Positions 16,830 through 26,018 of a stretch of 64,000 nucleotides of DNA are shown piece by piece. The stretch lies in contig JANLVI010000001.1 in assembly GCA_031363915.1 (NCBI GenBank), positions 52,031 through 116,030 on the forward strand, in the 5' to 3' direction. The notes beneath the pieces were generated by a model, which was given only the letters and a program-made list of their open reading frames with translations, had not been told where the DNA came from and made no database searches. The first letter of the stretch is position 1. Each line of letters opens with the position of its first letter. The stretch comes from JANLVI01 sp031363915 (GTDB taxonomy: Bacteria; Vulcanimicrobiota; Vulcanimicrobiia; Vulcanimicrobiales; Vulcanimicrobiaceae). Position numbers and translations under genes: made by a program.

Positions 16830-17864
16830 GTGAATCAATCCAGAATGACCGATGCCGAGCTGCTTGCATTGCCCAAGGTTCAGCTCCATTGCCACCTTGA
16901 AGGGACACTGCGCGCGGCGACCTTCCGCGACCTCGCCGCGCGTCACGGTGTGGAGATCGGTGCCCGCGCACTCGTGCCGATCGAAGAAGCGTACGACTTT
17001 GCGACGTTCCGCGATTTCTTGCTGCTCTTTGCCGAGGTGTGTAAGGCACTCGCCGAGCCCGCCGACTTCGCGCGACTCGCCGAGGACTACGTCTCGGTTG
17101 CCGTCGCCGAGGGCGTGCGCTATGCCGAAGTGTTCGTCTCGCCGTCGGTCTGGACGTACTTTCACAAGGACCTCGACGTGCGCGCGACCTTCGCTGCGCT
17201 ACGTGGCACGTTCGACCGTGCGAACGCGGAACACGGGATCGACGTGCGGATGATCTGCGACCTCACTCGGAACTTCGGCGCCGAGCGTGCGCTGCAGACG
17301 GCCGAGATCGCCGTTGCCATGCGCGACCTCGGGGTCATCGCCGTTGGCCTCGGGGGCGACGAGGCCAACTTCCCGCCGAGCCTCTACGTCGAGAGCTACG
17401 CGCGTGCGCGCGCGGCCGGGCTGCACGGCGTCGTGCACGCTGGCGAGGCCGCGGGTGCCGCCAGCGTCCGCTCCGCCATCGAGGACCTCGGTGCCGAGCG
17501 GATCGGTCATGGCGTGCGCGCGATCGAGGATCCCAGCGTCGTCGCTCTGCTCGCCGAGCGGAAGATCCCAATCGAAGTCTGCCCGACCTCGAACCACCTC
17601 ACGGGCGCTGCCCCCGCGCACCTCGATCACCCGATGGGAGCGCTCGATGCCGCCGGGGTGATCGTCACGATCGATGCCGACGATCCGGCGCTCTTCGGCA
17701 CGTCACTTCTCGCCGAATACCGCTTCGTCGAGCAGAAACTCGGTCACTCGACCCTCTTGCGCTTCGCCCGCAACGCGATCGGCGCGAGCTTTGCCGATGC
17801 CCAAACCAAGGCGCGACTCCACGCGGCCTTCGACGGGGCGGCGGCCCGCGTCGTCGAAGTCTGA
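16830..17864 (+). CDS. add: Adenosine deaminase
   Basis: Zinc amidohydrolase deaminating adenosine (or adenine) in purine salvage; 344 residues. Metal and catalytic motifs: LHCHLEGTL near residue 18 (HxH), HAGEAAG (third His plus catalytic Glu), ERIGHGVRA (catalytic His) and IDADDPALFG (Asp ligand; the SD-x-P of classic adenosine deaminases is DD-x-P here, a variation also seen in related deaminases). GTG 16830 is used; ATG 16845 is equally possible, as neither has a strong ribosome-binding site. The dtxR-type gene follows 3 bases later, so they are co-transcribed. Confidence 0.88.
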   Translation: MNQSRMTDAELLALPKVQLHCHLEGTLRAATFRDLAARHGVEIGARALVPIEEAYDFATFRDFLLLFAEVCKALAEPADFARLAEDYVSVAVAEGVRYAEVFVSPSVWTYFHKDLDVRATFAALRGTFDRANAEHGIDVRMICDLTRNFGAERALQTAEIAVAMRDLGVIAVGLGGDEANFPPSLYVESYARARAAGLHGVVHAGEAAGAASVRSAIEDLGAERIGHGVRAIEDPSVVALLAERKIPIEVCPTSNHLTGAAPAHLDHPMGALDAAGVIVTIDADDPALFGTSLLAEYRFVEQKLGHSTLLRFARNAIGASFADAQTKARLHAAFDGAAARVVEV

Positions 17865-17867
17865 GAA

Positions 17868-18557
17868 ATGCCCGGCCACACCCACTTCGATGAATCGACG
17901 GAAGAGTATCTCGAGGCCGTCTACCGGCTCGAACGCGAGGGCCCGGGGGTGACGACTTCGGCGCTCGCCTCCGAACTCGGCGTCGCGCCCGCCTCGGTCT
18001 CTGGCATGCTCAAGAAGCTCGCCTCGGACGGCTATATCGATCACCGTGCGCGCGGTGCAGCGAAGCTCACGCGTAAGGGGCTCGAAGTCGCGGTGCGCGT
18101 GCTGCGCCGCCATCGCCTGGCCGAGTGTTTTCTCACCGACATGCTCGGCATGCCGTGGGAAGAAGTTCATGCCGAAGCGTGTCGACTCGAACACGCGATC
18201 AGTGCGCGCGTCGAAGAACGACTCATCGCGGTGCTCGGCGACCCCAAGGCGTGCCCGCACGGTCACCCCATCCCGCCCGCCGACCTCTCCGATCCGGTGC
18301 GTCTTGGTGTGCCTCTGGCGCAAGTCGAGGTCGGCGCGCACGCGCACATCAACGGCGTGACCGAAGAAGTCCCCGAGATGCTCGTGTACCTCGGAAAGAT
18401 CGGGATGCGTCCGGGTGCATCGATCGTGATTACCGAGAAGGCGCCGCTGGGCGGCCCGGTGACGGTCGACATCGAGGGAACCTCGCACGCGATTTCGCTC
18501 GAACTCGCACGCATGGTGACCGTCATCGAGACGAGCTCGGCGCTGCACAGCGCGTAA
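17868..18557 (+). CDS. DtxR/MntR-family metal-dependent transcriptional repressor
   Basis: Metalloregulator, 229 residues. An N-terminal winged helix (about 8-70; STEEYLEAVYRLEREGPGVT, then the helix-turn-helix VAPASVSGMLKKLASDGYI) precedes the metal-binding and dimerisation domain (LAECFLTDMLGMPWEEVHAEACRLEH, with Cys, Glu and His ligands). A C-terminal SH3-like FeoA-type domain covers about 150-225. The length and third domain suit DtxR/IdeR rather than the shorter MntR. It probably senses Fe(II) or Mn(II). A plausible target is the palindrome before the NRAMP gene at 45385. Its TAA overlaps the next ATG. Confidence 0.88.
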   Translation: MPGHTHFDESTEEYLEAVYRLEREGPGVTTSALASELGVAPASVSGMLKKLASDGYIDHRARGAAKLTRKGLEVAVRVLRRHRLAECFLTDMLGMPWEEVHAEACRLEHAISARVEERLIAVLGDPKACPHGHPIPPADLSDPVRLGVPLAQVEVGAHAHINGVTEEVPEMLVYLGKIGMRPGASIVITEKAPLGGPVTVDIEGTSHAISLELARMVTVIETSSALHSA

Positions 18558-19174
18558 TGCTTACCAAAAGCCTCATCGCGATCAACGTGCTCATCTTCGC
18601 ATATATGTATTTCACGGGCGCGTATACGAGCGACCCGTCGCTGATCAATTACGGCGCGCTCTACGGTCCGGCGGTCGATCACGGCCAGTGGTGGCGCGCG
18701 TTTACCGCCGCATTCGTGCATGCAAACATCCTCCACATCGCAACCAATATGTTTGCGCTCTATCAAGTCGGCTCGTTCGTCGAAGTCATCTTCGGACGCA
18801 CGCGCTACATCATCATCTATCTCTTGGCAATTCTCGGTTCCGCGTATGCCGTGTATCACTTCAGCTATGCCATTCCGACGATCGGCGCGAGCGGTGCTAT
18901 CTTTGGCCTCTTCGGCGCGATGCTCGCTGCGGGTCTGCGCATGGGCGAACGTGGGCGTTATCTCGTCCAGCAGACCGTTCCGATCATCGTCATCAACTTG
19001 GTGCTGGGCTTTACGCTGCTCTCGGGCATCGTCTCGAACGCCGGTCACATCGGCGGTTTGATCAGCGGTGTATTTGCCGGGTACGTGCTCTTCATGATCC
19101 CGCGCCGCACGGCGCTCGCCGAAGATCCAAACGAACCGATCGAGGGCGAAGTCGTGGACGCGCCGCACGCGTGA
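18557..19174 (+). CDS. Rhomboid-family intramembrane serine protease
   Basis: Six-helix membrane protease, 205 residues. The nucleophile Ser lies in IGASGAIFGLFGA near residue 115 and the catalytic His in SNAGHIGGLISG near 170. The WRAFTAAFVHANILHIATNM segment of the L1 loop and helix 2 carries the conserved HxxxxHxxxN pattern. The ATG is inside TAATG with the upstream regulator stop, and the stop overlaps the DinG gene start as GTGA. The C-terminal tail is acidic and cytosolic. Substrate unknown. Confidence 0.9.
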   Translation: MLTKSLIAINVLIFAYMYFTGAYTSDPSLINYGALYGPAVDHGQWWRAFTAAFVHANILHIATNMFALYQVGSFVEVIFGRTRYIIIYLLAILGSAYAVYHFSYAIPTIGASGAIFGLFGAMLAAGLRMGERGRYLVQQTVPIIVINLVLGFTLLSGIVSNAGHIGGLISGVFAGYVLFMIPRRTALAEDPNEPIEGEVVDAPHA

Positions 19175-21096
19175 GTCTCGACTCGATCGAGCAAACCTTC
19201 GGGCCGGACGGCCCGATCGCAACGGCGCTGCCGGGGTTCGAAGCGCGTCCGGGTCAAGTGCAGATGGCGCAACTGATCGAACGCGGCTTTCTCGAATGTG
19301 CGCACACGGTCGTCGAGGCGGGCACGGGCGTCGGGAAGTCGCTTGCGTATCTCGTTCCGGCGCTTCGCTCGGGCAAGAAGGTCGTTATCTCGACGGGCAC
19401 GATCGCGCTGCAAGAGCAGCTCGTGCGAAAAGACATTCCGCTCGTCACGAAGGCCCTGGGCATCGACGCCCGCGTCGTCTTGCTCAAAGGCCGCAATCAC
19501 TATTTGTGCAAGGCGAAGTACGAGCGCCTGAGCGCGGACAAGCTCGTCGCATCGAGTGCCTCGATGGAACGTCTGTGGGCGTGGGCGGATGTAACGACGA
19601 CGGGTGACCGCAGCGAACTCGATTTCACGCCGCGCGGCGATGACTGGGAGCAGCTCGATGCCGATGCCGATGACTGCGTCGGCGAATTCTGCGACCGTTT
19701 TTCGGACTGCCACTTTTTCGCGCGTCGCGATGCGGCAAAATTCGCCGACATCGTCGTCGTCAATCACGCGCTGTTCTTTCTCGATCTTGCGATGGGTGGC
19801 CAACTGCTGCCCGCGTACGATTACGTGGTGCTCGATGAAGCCCACCAAGCCGAACGCTACGCGACCTCGGCGATGACCGCGTCGCTCTCGCCCGCATCCG
19901 TCGCTCGCATGATGCGCCGGCTGCACCGGACGTACCATCTCCCGGCCTCGTACGACGCACAGATCGATGAGATGATGCGCCGCCTCACCTCGGCGCTCGC
20001 GCGCGTACCGGGCGAACGCTATCCGGTGCGGGCGAACGAGGGGATCACGACGGTTCTCGGCGAGGTGCGCGAAGCGTTCTACACGCTCGAGAATTGGCTG
20101 CACGCGAATTGGCAGACGGCGCTGCGCCGCAAGACCGAAAACGAAGCCGAATCCGAGCGCCGCAGGGATCTTGCGATGCGCGGCATCGTCGCCCACATTG
20201 CGACGGTCGATCGCATCGAGCATACCGCAATCGAGGAATCCGCCGTTCCCGCAGATCAAATCGACGCCGTCGCGTGGGTCGAGCGCGGTGACGACGGACG
20301 GTATGCAATCAATGCCGCGCCCTTCGACATCGCGCCATTTTTACGCGGTACGCTCTTCGGGCGAACGCAGAGCGTCGTGTTGACGAGCGCCACGATCGCC
20401 GAGGGGACGTCGTTTGCGTTCTTTCGCGAACAGCTCGGTGTCGATGAAGCGCAAGAGTTGATCGCGCCCTCGCCCTTCGACTATCGCGTGCAGGCGCGGC
20501 TCTATCTCGCACCGCCCTCGCTCAACCCCAAGACGCCGTCGTTCGCGCGCGCGGCGGCACCCATCATCGAGGAGTGCCTCGATCGCACGCGCGGCCGCGC
20601 GTTTATTCTCTTCACCTCGTACGCGCGGTTGCACGAAGTCTACGCACTGGTGCGCGACGGGTTGCCGTATCCGGCAAAAGTGCAAGGTGACTTGCCGCGA
20701 GCGGCGCTCCTCGATTGGTTCCGCACAACGAAGAACGCGGTGCTCTTTGCGACGGGGACGTTCTGGGAGGGCATCGATGTTGTGGGCGATCAGCTCTCGT
20801 GCGTCATCATCGACCGCTTGCCGTTTCCCTCGCCTGCCGATCCGCTGGTTGCAGCGCGACTTGCGGCGCTCGAAGCGCGCGGGAAGTCGAGTTTCGAACA
20901 CTACATGATTCCAAGCGCCATCGTGCGCTTGAAACAGGGCTTCGGTCGCTTGATCCGGTCCAAAGCCGACCGCGGCCTGATCGTCTTACTCGACGGACGC
21001 GCGCTTGGTATGCGCTACGGCGCAACGATCGTCGATGCGTTGCCGCCGTTCAAACGAATCGATGATCTGCGCGAACTCGACGAGCTCTTCGGTTAG
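19171..21096 (+). CDS. dinG: DinG/XPD-type ATP-dependent DNA helicase with Fe-S cluster
   Basis: Superfamily 2 helicase, about 641 residues. Walker A EAGTGVGKSLAYLVP is near residue 47, and motif Ia VISTGTIALQEQL follows. Four Cys suited to a 4Fe-4S cluster are visible: one in NHYLCKAKYE and three in DDCVGEFCDRFSDCHF. Motif II is VLDEAHQAE, and motif VI lies in LKQGFGRLIRSKADRG. The GTG at 19171 overlaps the rhomboid stop; the open frame back to 18688 is a shadow. Expected role: unwinding of damaged, R-loop or replication-conflict DNA. DinG versus YoaA cannot be separated here. Confidence 0.87.
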   Translation: MSLDSIEQTFGPDGPIATALPGFEARPGQVQMAQLIERGFLECAHTVVEAGTGVGKSLAYLVPALRSGKKVVISTGTIALQEQLVRKDIPLVTKALGIDARVVLLKGRNHYLCKAKYERLSADKLVASSASMERLWAWADVTTTGDRSELDFTPRGDDWEQLDADADDCVGEFCDRFSDCHFFARRDAAKFADIVVVNHALFFLDLAMGGQLLPAYDYVVLDEAHQAERYATSAMTASLSPASVARMMRRLHRTYHLPASYDAQIDEMMRRLTSALARVPGERYPVRANEGITTVLGEVREAFYTLENWLHANWQTALRRKTENEAESERRRDLAMRGIVAHIATVDRIEHTAIEESAVPADQIDAVAWVERGDDGRYAINAAPFDIAPFLRGTLFGRTQSVVLTSATIAEGTSFAFFREQLGVDEAQELIAPSPFDYRVQARLYLAPPSLNPKTPSFARAAAPIIEECLDRTRGRAFILFTSYARLHEVYALVRDGLPYPAKVQGDLPRAALLDWFRTTKNAVLFATGTFWEGIDVVGDQLSCVIIDRLPFPSPADPLVAARLAALEARGKSSFEHYMIPSAIVRLKQGFGRLIRSKADRGLIVLLDGRALGMRYGATIVDALPPFKRIDDLRELDELFG

Positions 21097-21172
21097 TTAC
21101 CAGAAGGTTAGAATTTGGCGCACTATGCGGACGCTCACACGCCTTTTTGGGATTTGAAGCGTTTAATAGAGT

Positions 21173-21415
21173 ATGGACCGCATACGATTCACACCACTAC
21201 ACGATGGCACGAAGGCGCCGGTTTGTTGGCACTGCGGGAAGACGCTCGAAGCAACGCATAGCGAGGCTCGCTACATGTATCGTCGCGACGGCGAACGCGC
21301 GATCTTCGAGGACTGGGTCGCCTGCGAGTGCGGCGCCTACCAAAATATCCGCCGCGTGCATTCGATCACGATCGAGACCTCGAGCGCCGCGAAAGACGAT
21401 CTCTCCGCACGATGA
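21173..21415 (+). CDS. Small protein with possible zinc-binding cysteines, unknown function
   Basis: 80 residues beginning MDRIRFTPLHDG. It contains CWHCGKT near residue 18 and CECGAYQN near 50, a CxxC...CxC arrangement that could bind zinc. No known family is recognised. An ATG at 21173 follows an AT-rich stretch (TTTAATAGAGT). It ends 13 bases before the nuclease gene, so they may be co-transcribed. Confidence 0.6.
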   Translation: MDRIRFTPLHDGTKAPVCWHCGKTLEATHSEARYMYRRDGERAIFEDWVACECGAYQNIRRVHSITIETSSAAKDDLSAR

Positions 21416-21428
21416 CGAAGCAGGCCGC

Positions 21429-22424
21429 ATGATACGTGCGGCCGCTTTCGTTCTCATCATGTTCTCAGCTTCGGTGACTTCTGCGCTTGCGTGGGGCGCG
21501 CTCGGCCACCGTTTGATCAGCACCAGCGGCGAGGCCGCGCTTCCGCAAGAGTTGCCGGACTTTCTGCGATCGGCCGCCGCCGTTGCGGAAGTCGGCGATC
21601 TCGGACCGGAGGCCGACCGCCTCAAAAGTTCGGGACGTACGTGGAATTCCGATGACGATCCGGGGCATTACGTCGATCTTGCCGACGACGGCACCGTCGG
21701 CGGTCTCGCGCTTGCGGCGCTTCCGCCTTCTCGCGAAGCCTTCGATACGGCGTTGCGCGCTGCCGGTACCGATCAATACAAGATGGGCTTTCTGCCGTAC
21801 GAGTTGATCGACGGATACCAGCAGATCACAACCGACTTTGCGTACTGGCGCGTCTTCGCGTACGGTGCCGCGCACGCCGCGAGTGCGGGTGACCGCGCCT
21901 TCTTTGCGTTCGAGAAAACGCTGCGCGAAACGCTGACGCTGCGCGATATCGGCTACTGGAGTCATTTCGTCGGCGATGCAAGTCAGCCGCTCCACGTCTC
22001 GATCCACTTCAACGGTTGGAAAGAAAAATATCCGAACCTTGCGCGCGATCCGCATGGGCGCTTCGAGACCGCCCTCGTGCGAGCCAGCGGTGCAACGCAA
22101 GCCCTCGTCAGCGCGCGCATGTCGCCCTACACGCACTGGACCGGGACGTACGAAGCGCATGTCGCCGCCTATCTCACGACGACGCTGTCATTCATGCCGC
22201 GCGTCTATGCGCTCGATGCCGCCGGTGCGATCGACGGGCATTCTGCAGACGCGCTGAACTTGATTCTCGACCGCTTGGCAGCTGGCGCCACTATGCTGCG
22301 CGACTCGCTGGCGGATTCATGGACGGAAAGCGGCACGAAGAAGATCGGATATCCCGCCGTGTCGGTCGGCGACATCGAATTGGGCGCCCGCCCGATTACG
22401 AAGGCGATGTTCGCGGGCGATTGA
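21429..22424 (+). CDS. Exported S1/P1-type nuclease (zinc-dependent)
   Basis: 331 residues. A signal peptide (MIRAAAFVLIMFS, cleavage after ALA) leaves Trp as mature residue 1, as in S1/P1 nucleases, where the N-terminal Trp itself binds zinc. Further ligands: His in WGALGHRLIS, His/Asp in DDDPGHYVDLAD, and YWSHFVGDASQPLHVSIHFNG, matching the family pattern H-x2-GD-x2-QPLH. It is probably a periplasmic or secreted nuclease/3'-nucleotidase that could scavenge phosphate and nucleosides, in keeping with the adenosine deaminase nearby; that link is inference. Confidence 0.88.
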   Translation: MIRAAAFVLIMFSASVTSALAWGALGHRLISTSGEAALPQELPDFLRSAAAVAEVGDLGPEADRLKSSGRTWNSDDDPGHYVDLADDGTVGGLALAALPPSREAFDTALRAAGTDQYKMGFLPYELIDGYQQITTDFAYWRVFAYGAAHAASAGDRAFFAFEKTLRETLTLRDIGYWSHFVGDASQPLHVSIHFNGWKEKYPNLARDPHGRFETALVRASGATQALVSARMSPYTHWTGTYEAHVAAYLTTTLSFMPRVYALDAAGAIDGHSADALNLILDRLAAGATMLRDSLADSWTESGTKKIGYPAVSVGDIELGARPITKAMFAGD

Positions 22425-22543
22425 GTTTTCCAAAAATACGCCGGGTTCGAAGGTAACGACCCCTCCGAACAGCCAGCAGACTCCAGCGCCGAATACTGCG
22501 ATGTCACCCTCGCCGGAACCCAGCCCGACCTAGCGCTTTCGCA

Positions 22544-24511
22544 TTACTCTTCCCTGTGCGCGTCGGCTTTTGCGCGCTCCTGAAGATCGAGCACCACCGT
22601 CGAATCGGCGAGCGTCGTCGTGTCGCCGAGCGTTCGACCCTCGGCGATATCGCGGAGCAGGCGCCGCATGATTTTCCCCGAGCGTGTCTTGGGAAGTTCT
22701 TGCGTGAACGTGAGCGACTTTGGCAGCGTGAATTTGCCGAGCTTTACCGCAACATGGTTCCGCAGTTCTGCATTGAGTTCGTCGCTCGGCTCGACGCCCG
22801 CTTTGAGTGAGACGAAGGCGCAAATCGCTTGACCCGTCATGTCGTCGTTTTTGCCGACGACCGCAGCTTCGGCGACAGCATGATGATCGACCAGAGCCGA
22901 TTCGACTTCCGCCGTCGAGATACGGTGTCCGCTGATGTTCATTACATCGTCGATGCGGCCCATGAACCAGTAGTTGCCGCGCTCGTCACGATGGCAACCG
23001 TCGCCCGCAAGATAGCGCTGTGGGAATTTTTCCCAATACGTTTTTGCGTAGCGTTCGTCATCGCCCCAAATGCCGCGCAGCATCGAGGGCCAGGGGCGCG
23101 TGAGCACGATGTATCCGCCGCCGCCGAGCGGCTGCGATTCACCCGCTTCGTTGACGATGTCGACGCCGATCCCCGGCAGCGGTTTCGTCGCGCTGCCCGG
23201 CATCGTCGTGGTGAGCCCCGGCAGCGGCGAGATCATGATCGATCCCGTTTCCGTCTGCCACCACGTATCGACGATAGGCACCTTTCCGCCGCCGATGTGC
23301 TCGTGATACCACATCCACGCTTCAGGATTGATCGGTTCGCCGACCGAGCCCAAGAGACGCAGCGATGTGAGGTCGTGTTTTTCGATGTACTCCGTGCCCC
23401 ACTTCATGAACGTTCGAATTGCGGTGGGTGCGGTATAGAGAATCGTAACTTTATAGCGCTCGACCAAATCCCAGAAGCGGTCCTTATCGGGGAAGTCCGG
23501 CGTGCCCTCATAGAGCAAGCTCGTCGCGCCGAGGCATAGCGGACCGTAAAGCGCGTAAGAGTGTCCGGTCACCCAGCCAAGATCGGCCGTGCACCAGAAG
23601 ATATCCGTCTCTTCTTTGAGGTCGAAGACGAGCTTGAGCGTTGAGGTAACGCCCGTGAGATAGCCGCCCGTCGTGTGTTTAATGCCTTTGGGTTTGGCCG
23701 TCGTACCGCTGGTATACAAAAGAAACAGCAAGTCTTCAGCGTTCATCCGTTCCGGCTCGCATGTCGAAGGCTGATCGCGTACGACATCGTCCCACCAGTG
23801 ATCGCGGCCGTCGACCATCGCCACCGGATCGCCGACGCGCTTTGCGACGATGACCGATTTGAGCGACGGCATGCCTTTGGCCGCCGCCTCATCGCAGATC
23901 GCTTTCAGCGGAATCTTTTTGCCGCGGCGCCAGCCTTGGTCGGCGGTGATGAGCGCGACGCAATCCGAATCGTTCACGCGATCGACGATCGAGTCGGCGG
24001 AGAAGCCGCCGAAGATGACCGAGTGTGCGGCGCCGATGCGCGCACAGGCGAGCATCGCGATCGGGAGTTCCACGATCATCGGCATATAGATTGCGACGCG
24101 GTCGCCTTTCTTTACCCCGAGCTTACGCAGGCCGTTCGCGAAGCGGCAAACCTCATCGAGCAATTGGCCGTAGGTCACGGTCCAGCGGTCGCCCGGCTCG
24201 CCTTCAAAAAAATACGCGACCCTCGCGGCGTGGCCGGCTTGGACGTGGCGGTCCAGCGCATTGACCGACGCATTGAGTTCGCCGTCGGCGAACCACTTTG
24301 CGAAGGGCTCGTTCCACTCGAGCACCTTGGTGTAGGGCTTCATCCAACTGAGCTTGCGCCCCCAGCCGTCCCAGTAGGCTTCGGGATCCCGTTCGGCGTC
24401 TTCATAAATGCCAGGCTGGGCGTTGGCCTGGGCGGCAAACGCTGCGGAAGGTGGGAACTCGCGAGCCTCAGTGAAGAGGGCGTCGATAGCGTTGGACGAT
24501 CCGGAAGTCAT
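22544..24511 (-). CDS. acs: Acetyl-CoA synthetase
   Basis: Adenylate-forming enzyme converting acetate, ATP and CoA to acetyl-CoA; 655 residues, the standard Acs length. The P-loop-like motif LLYTSGTTAKPKGI is near residue 265, WWQTETGS near 415 and YLAGDGCHRDERGNYWFMGR near 505. The regulatory acetylation-site motif TRSGKIMRR is near the C-terminus. It is convergent with the S1/P1 nuclease gene; the 119 bases between them hold no feature I can support. Confidence 0.94.
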   Translation of the reverse strand: MTSGSSNAIDALFTEAREFPPSAAFAAQANAQPGIYEDAERDPEAYWDGWGRKLSWMKPYTKVLEWNEPFAKWFADGELNASVNALDRHVQAGHAARVAYFFEGEPGDRWTVTYGQLLDEVCRFANGLRKLGVKKGDRVAIYMPMIVELPIAMLACARIGAAHSVIFGGFSADSIVDRVNDSDCVALITADQGWRRGKKIPLKAICDEAAAKGMPSLKSVIVAKRVGDPVAMVDGRDHWWDDVVRDQPSTCEPERMNAEDLLFLLYTSGTTAKPKGIKHTTGGYLTGVTSTLKLVFDLKEETDIFWCTADLGWVTGHSYALYGPLCLGATSLLYEGTPDFPDKDRFWDLVERYKVTILYTAPTAIRTFMKWGTEYIEKHDLTSLRLLGSVGEPINPEAWMWYHEHIGGGKVPIVDTWWQTETGSIMISPLPGLTTTMPGSATKPLPGIGVDIVNEAGESQPLGGGGYIVLTRPWPSMLRGIWGDDERYAKTYWEKFPQRYLAGDGCHRDERGNYWFMGRIDDVMNISGHRISTAEVESALVDHHAVAEAAVVGKNDDMTGQAICAFVSLKAGVEPSDELNAELRNHVAVKLGKFTLPKSLTFTQELPKTRSGKIMRRLLRDIAEGRTLGDTTTLADSTVVLDLQERAKADAHREE

Positions 24512-24572
24512 TCCGCGAAATTTTTAACGACCGTCACCATGACCTTTCATTGCCGGGGCCGAAAACGAAAAC

Positions 24573-25052
24573 ATGAACGATGAGGTCCATGCCCGTTGGT
24601 TTGACGGGCTCTACGGCGGCCTACTTGCCGGAGCAATCGTCGCGGTTTTTTACGGGATCGTGAGCGTCGCTATCCTTCACGACTTCTCGTTTGCCGGGTT
24701 TTTCGCTGACATCGCTTCGAGCGTCATCGGCTCGCGTGCGACACCCGACAACGGCGTCGCAATTGCGCTGGGTGTCGGAATGCACTTCCTCATCTCGGCC
24801 GTCTTCGGCTTGATCTACGGCGTGCTCTCGCTCAAATTCCGCTCGATGTGGCACGCGCCGTATTCGGTCATTTGGGGCTGCACCTACGGGCTGTGCGTCT
24901 GGTTTTTCATCGCAAACGTGATGGTGCCGGCCTTCGGAATCGTGAATATTCAGCCGCTCTGGGAAGCGCTTGTCGCCAACATCGTGTTCTTCGGGTTCGT
25001 CCTCTCCGAATACATGACGGTCATCCGATCGCGCAGCGTCGTCGCCACGTAA
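24573..25052 (+). CDS. Four-helix inner-membrane protein of unknown function
   Basis: 159 residues with four hydrophobic segments (about 14-33, 66-88, 95-118, 128-150) and short charged loops. A small motif, PYSVIWGCTYGLCVWFF, precedes the last helix. I do not recognise the family. The gene is divergent from acs. Its TAA stop overlaps the thioredoxin-like frame as GTAA, so the two are probably translated together. Confidence 0.7.
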   Translation: MNDEVHARWFDGLYGGLLAGAIVAVFYGIVSVAILHDFSFAGFFADIASSVIGSRATPDNGVAIALGVGMHFLISAVFGLIYGVLSLKFRSMWHAPYSVIWGCTYGLCVWFFIANVMVPAFGIVNIQPLWEALVANIVFFGFVLSEYMTVIRSRSVVAT

Positions 25053-25552
25053 CTCTCGTCGCGCTGCTCTTGGCCGCCGCGCTTGCAGCGGGGGCCGATG
25101 CGCGCCGTCACGCGGAGCGCTCGACCGGGCTTTCCGGCGTGCAGTACGATGCACCGCCGCCGAACTTCACGCTCGATTTGGGTTCCGGTCCGACATCGCT
25201 TGCCGCGCTTGCGGGCCGTCCCGTGCTTATCAATTTTTGGGCGAGTTACTGCGAGCCATGCACGGAAGAACTCCCGACATTTGAAAAGATTCGCCGCACC
25301 TACGGCGAGCGCGTGCGGATCATCACGCTCTCGAATGAAGGCGACGGCGCGCGCGAATACCTTGCGGCGCATCATTACGATCTGCCGCTCGTCGACGATC
25401 GCGAAAACGTCGTGTGGAAGAAGTATGGTGTGATGCCGATCCCGACGACCATTCTTTTGCGTCCGAACGGTACGGTTCGGTACGTGACGATCGGCAAGAC
25501 GGCGTACGACGAATTTTCCGGCTTGCTGGGTTCGCCCGGCGAGGGGGGTTAG
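25049..25552 (+). CDS. TlpA/ResA-type thioredoxin-fold protein
   Basis: Exported thiol-disulfide oxidoreductase. LINFWASYCEPCTEELP carries the CxxC redox site (CEPC) in the TlpA/ResA context, and the cis-Pro segment is MPIPTTILL. The start is uncertain. The first canonical codon in frame is TTG 25070, which cuts off the hydrophobic leader. The frame continues upstream through TLVALLLAAALAAGADA, a usable signal sequence, to a GTA at 25049 overlapping the preceding TAA as GTAA. I give the longer form. It may serve in cytochrome maturation or periplasmic thiol reduction. A second TlpA-type gene is at 42088. Confidence 0.8.
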   Translation, partial: VTLVALLLAAALAAGADARRHAERSTGLSGVQYDAPPPNFTLDLGSGPTSLAALAGRPVLINFWASYCEPCTEELPTFEKIRRTYGERVRIITLSNEGDGAREYLAAHHYDLPLVDDRENVVWKKYGVMPIPTTILLRPNGTVRYVTIGKTAYDEFSGLLGSPGEGG

Positions 25553-25945
25553 GCGGATTGCGCGCTGTGCGCGTCGTCGGCATCGAGGATGTCAAGAATT
25601 TTGCTCGGGGCGTGCCGCACCGCCATCAGGGGATGACGCTCGCGTACGAGCACTCGATCTTCCGCAGACATCCGCTCGACGATGAACGATTCGAGTTACG
25701 TGTTGAGCGTAGGAGCGATTTTCGTATCGACGCGCGCAGCGAGCCACGCGACGACCGCGGCTTCGTCGGCGGCCCGCGCCACCGCATGGCGGAATTCGTC
25801 CATATCCAGGCCCAAGCGTCGCACGACGTAGGCGCTGAAGCCGGCGTCGTGGTTGAGGTAAGGACCGAAGTGGCCCCCTTGCAGCTCGGCGCGCAATTTG
25901 TCGATCGTGCGCCGGGCGGGTGGAGCGCAAGTCAAGCGGCGTCAT
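25549..25945 (-). pseudogene. Broken DUF5069-like gene (frameshift plus in-frame stop)
   Basis: Three pieces read like one DUF5069-type protein. An N-terminus MTPLDLRSTRP starts at 25945. After a shift of frame and loss of roughly 15 codons comes RTIDKLRAELQGG, GFSAYVVRRLGLDMDEFR and ADEAAVVAWLAARVD. This frame meets a TAA just after KIAPTLNT, but the same frame continues past it with LESFIVERMSAEDRVLV, RERHPLMAV and SKILDILDADDAHSA before the final TAA at 25549-25551. The family match is from memory of its layout. Its end overlaps the TlpA-like stop convergently. Confidence 0.68.
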
Positions 25946-25978
25946 GCTGCCAGGTTTCGCCTTGCGGGGCCGCATACA

Positions 25979-26007
25979 TTGACCGCCGGCCTTCGGAATG
26001 GTATTCT
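25979..26007 (+). promoter_or_regulatory. Probable sigma-70-type promoter of hrcA-dnaJ-rsmE
   Basis: TTGACC at 25979-25984 and TATTCT at 26002-26007 are separated by exactly 17 bases, a good -35/-10 pair. Predicted transcription would start near 26014, just before the CIRCE-like element at 26019, the expected arrangement for HrcA autorepression. Confidence 0.68.
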
Positions 26008-26018
26008 TGAGATTAACT

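Noticed and set aside
18125..18556. N-terminal extension of the rhomboid protease and of DinG (long open frames from 18125 and 18688)
   Set aside because: The extensions are Arg-rich out-of-frame reads of the upstream genes; the overlapping ATG 18557 and GTG 19171 starts give family-length proteins.
22425..22543. Small gene or RNA between the S1/P1 nuclease and acs genes
   Set aside because: No start with ribosome-binding site, hairpin or tRNA-like structure was found in these 119 bases.
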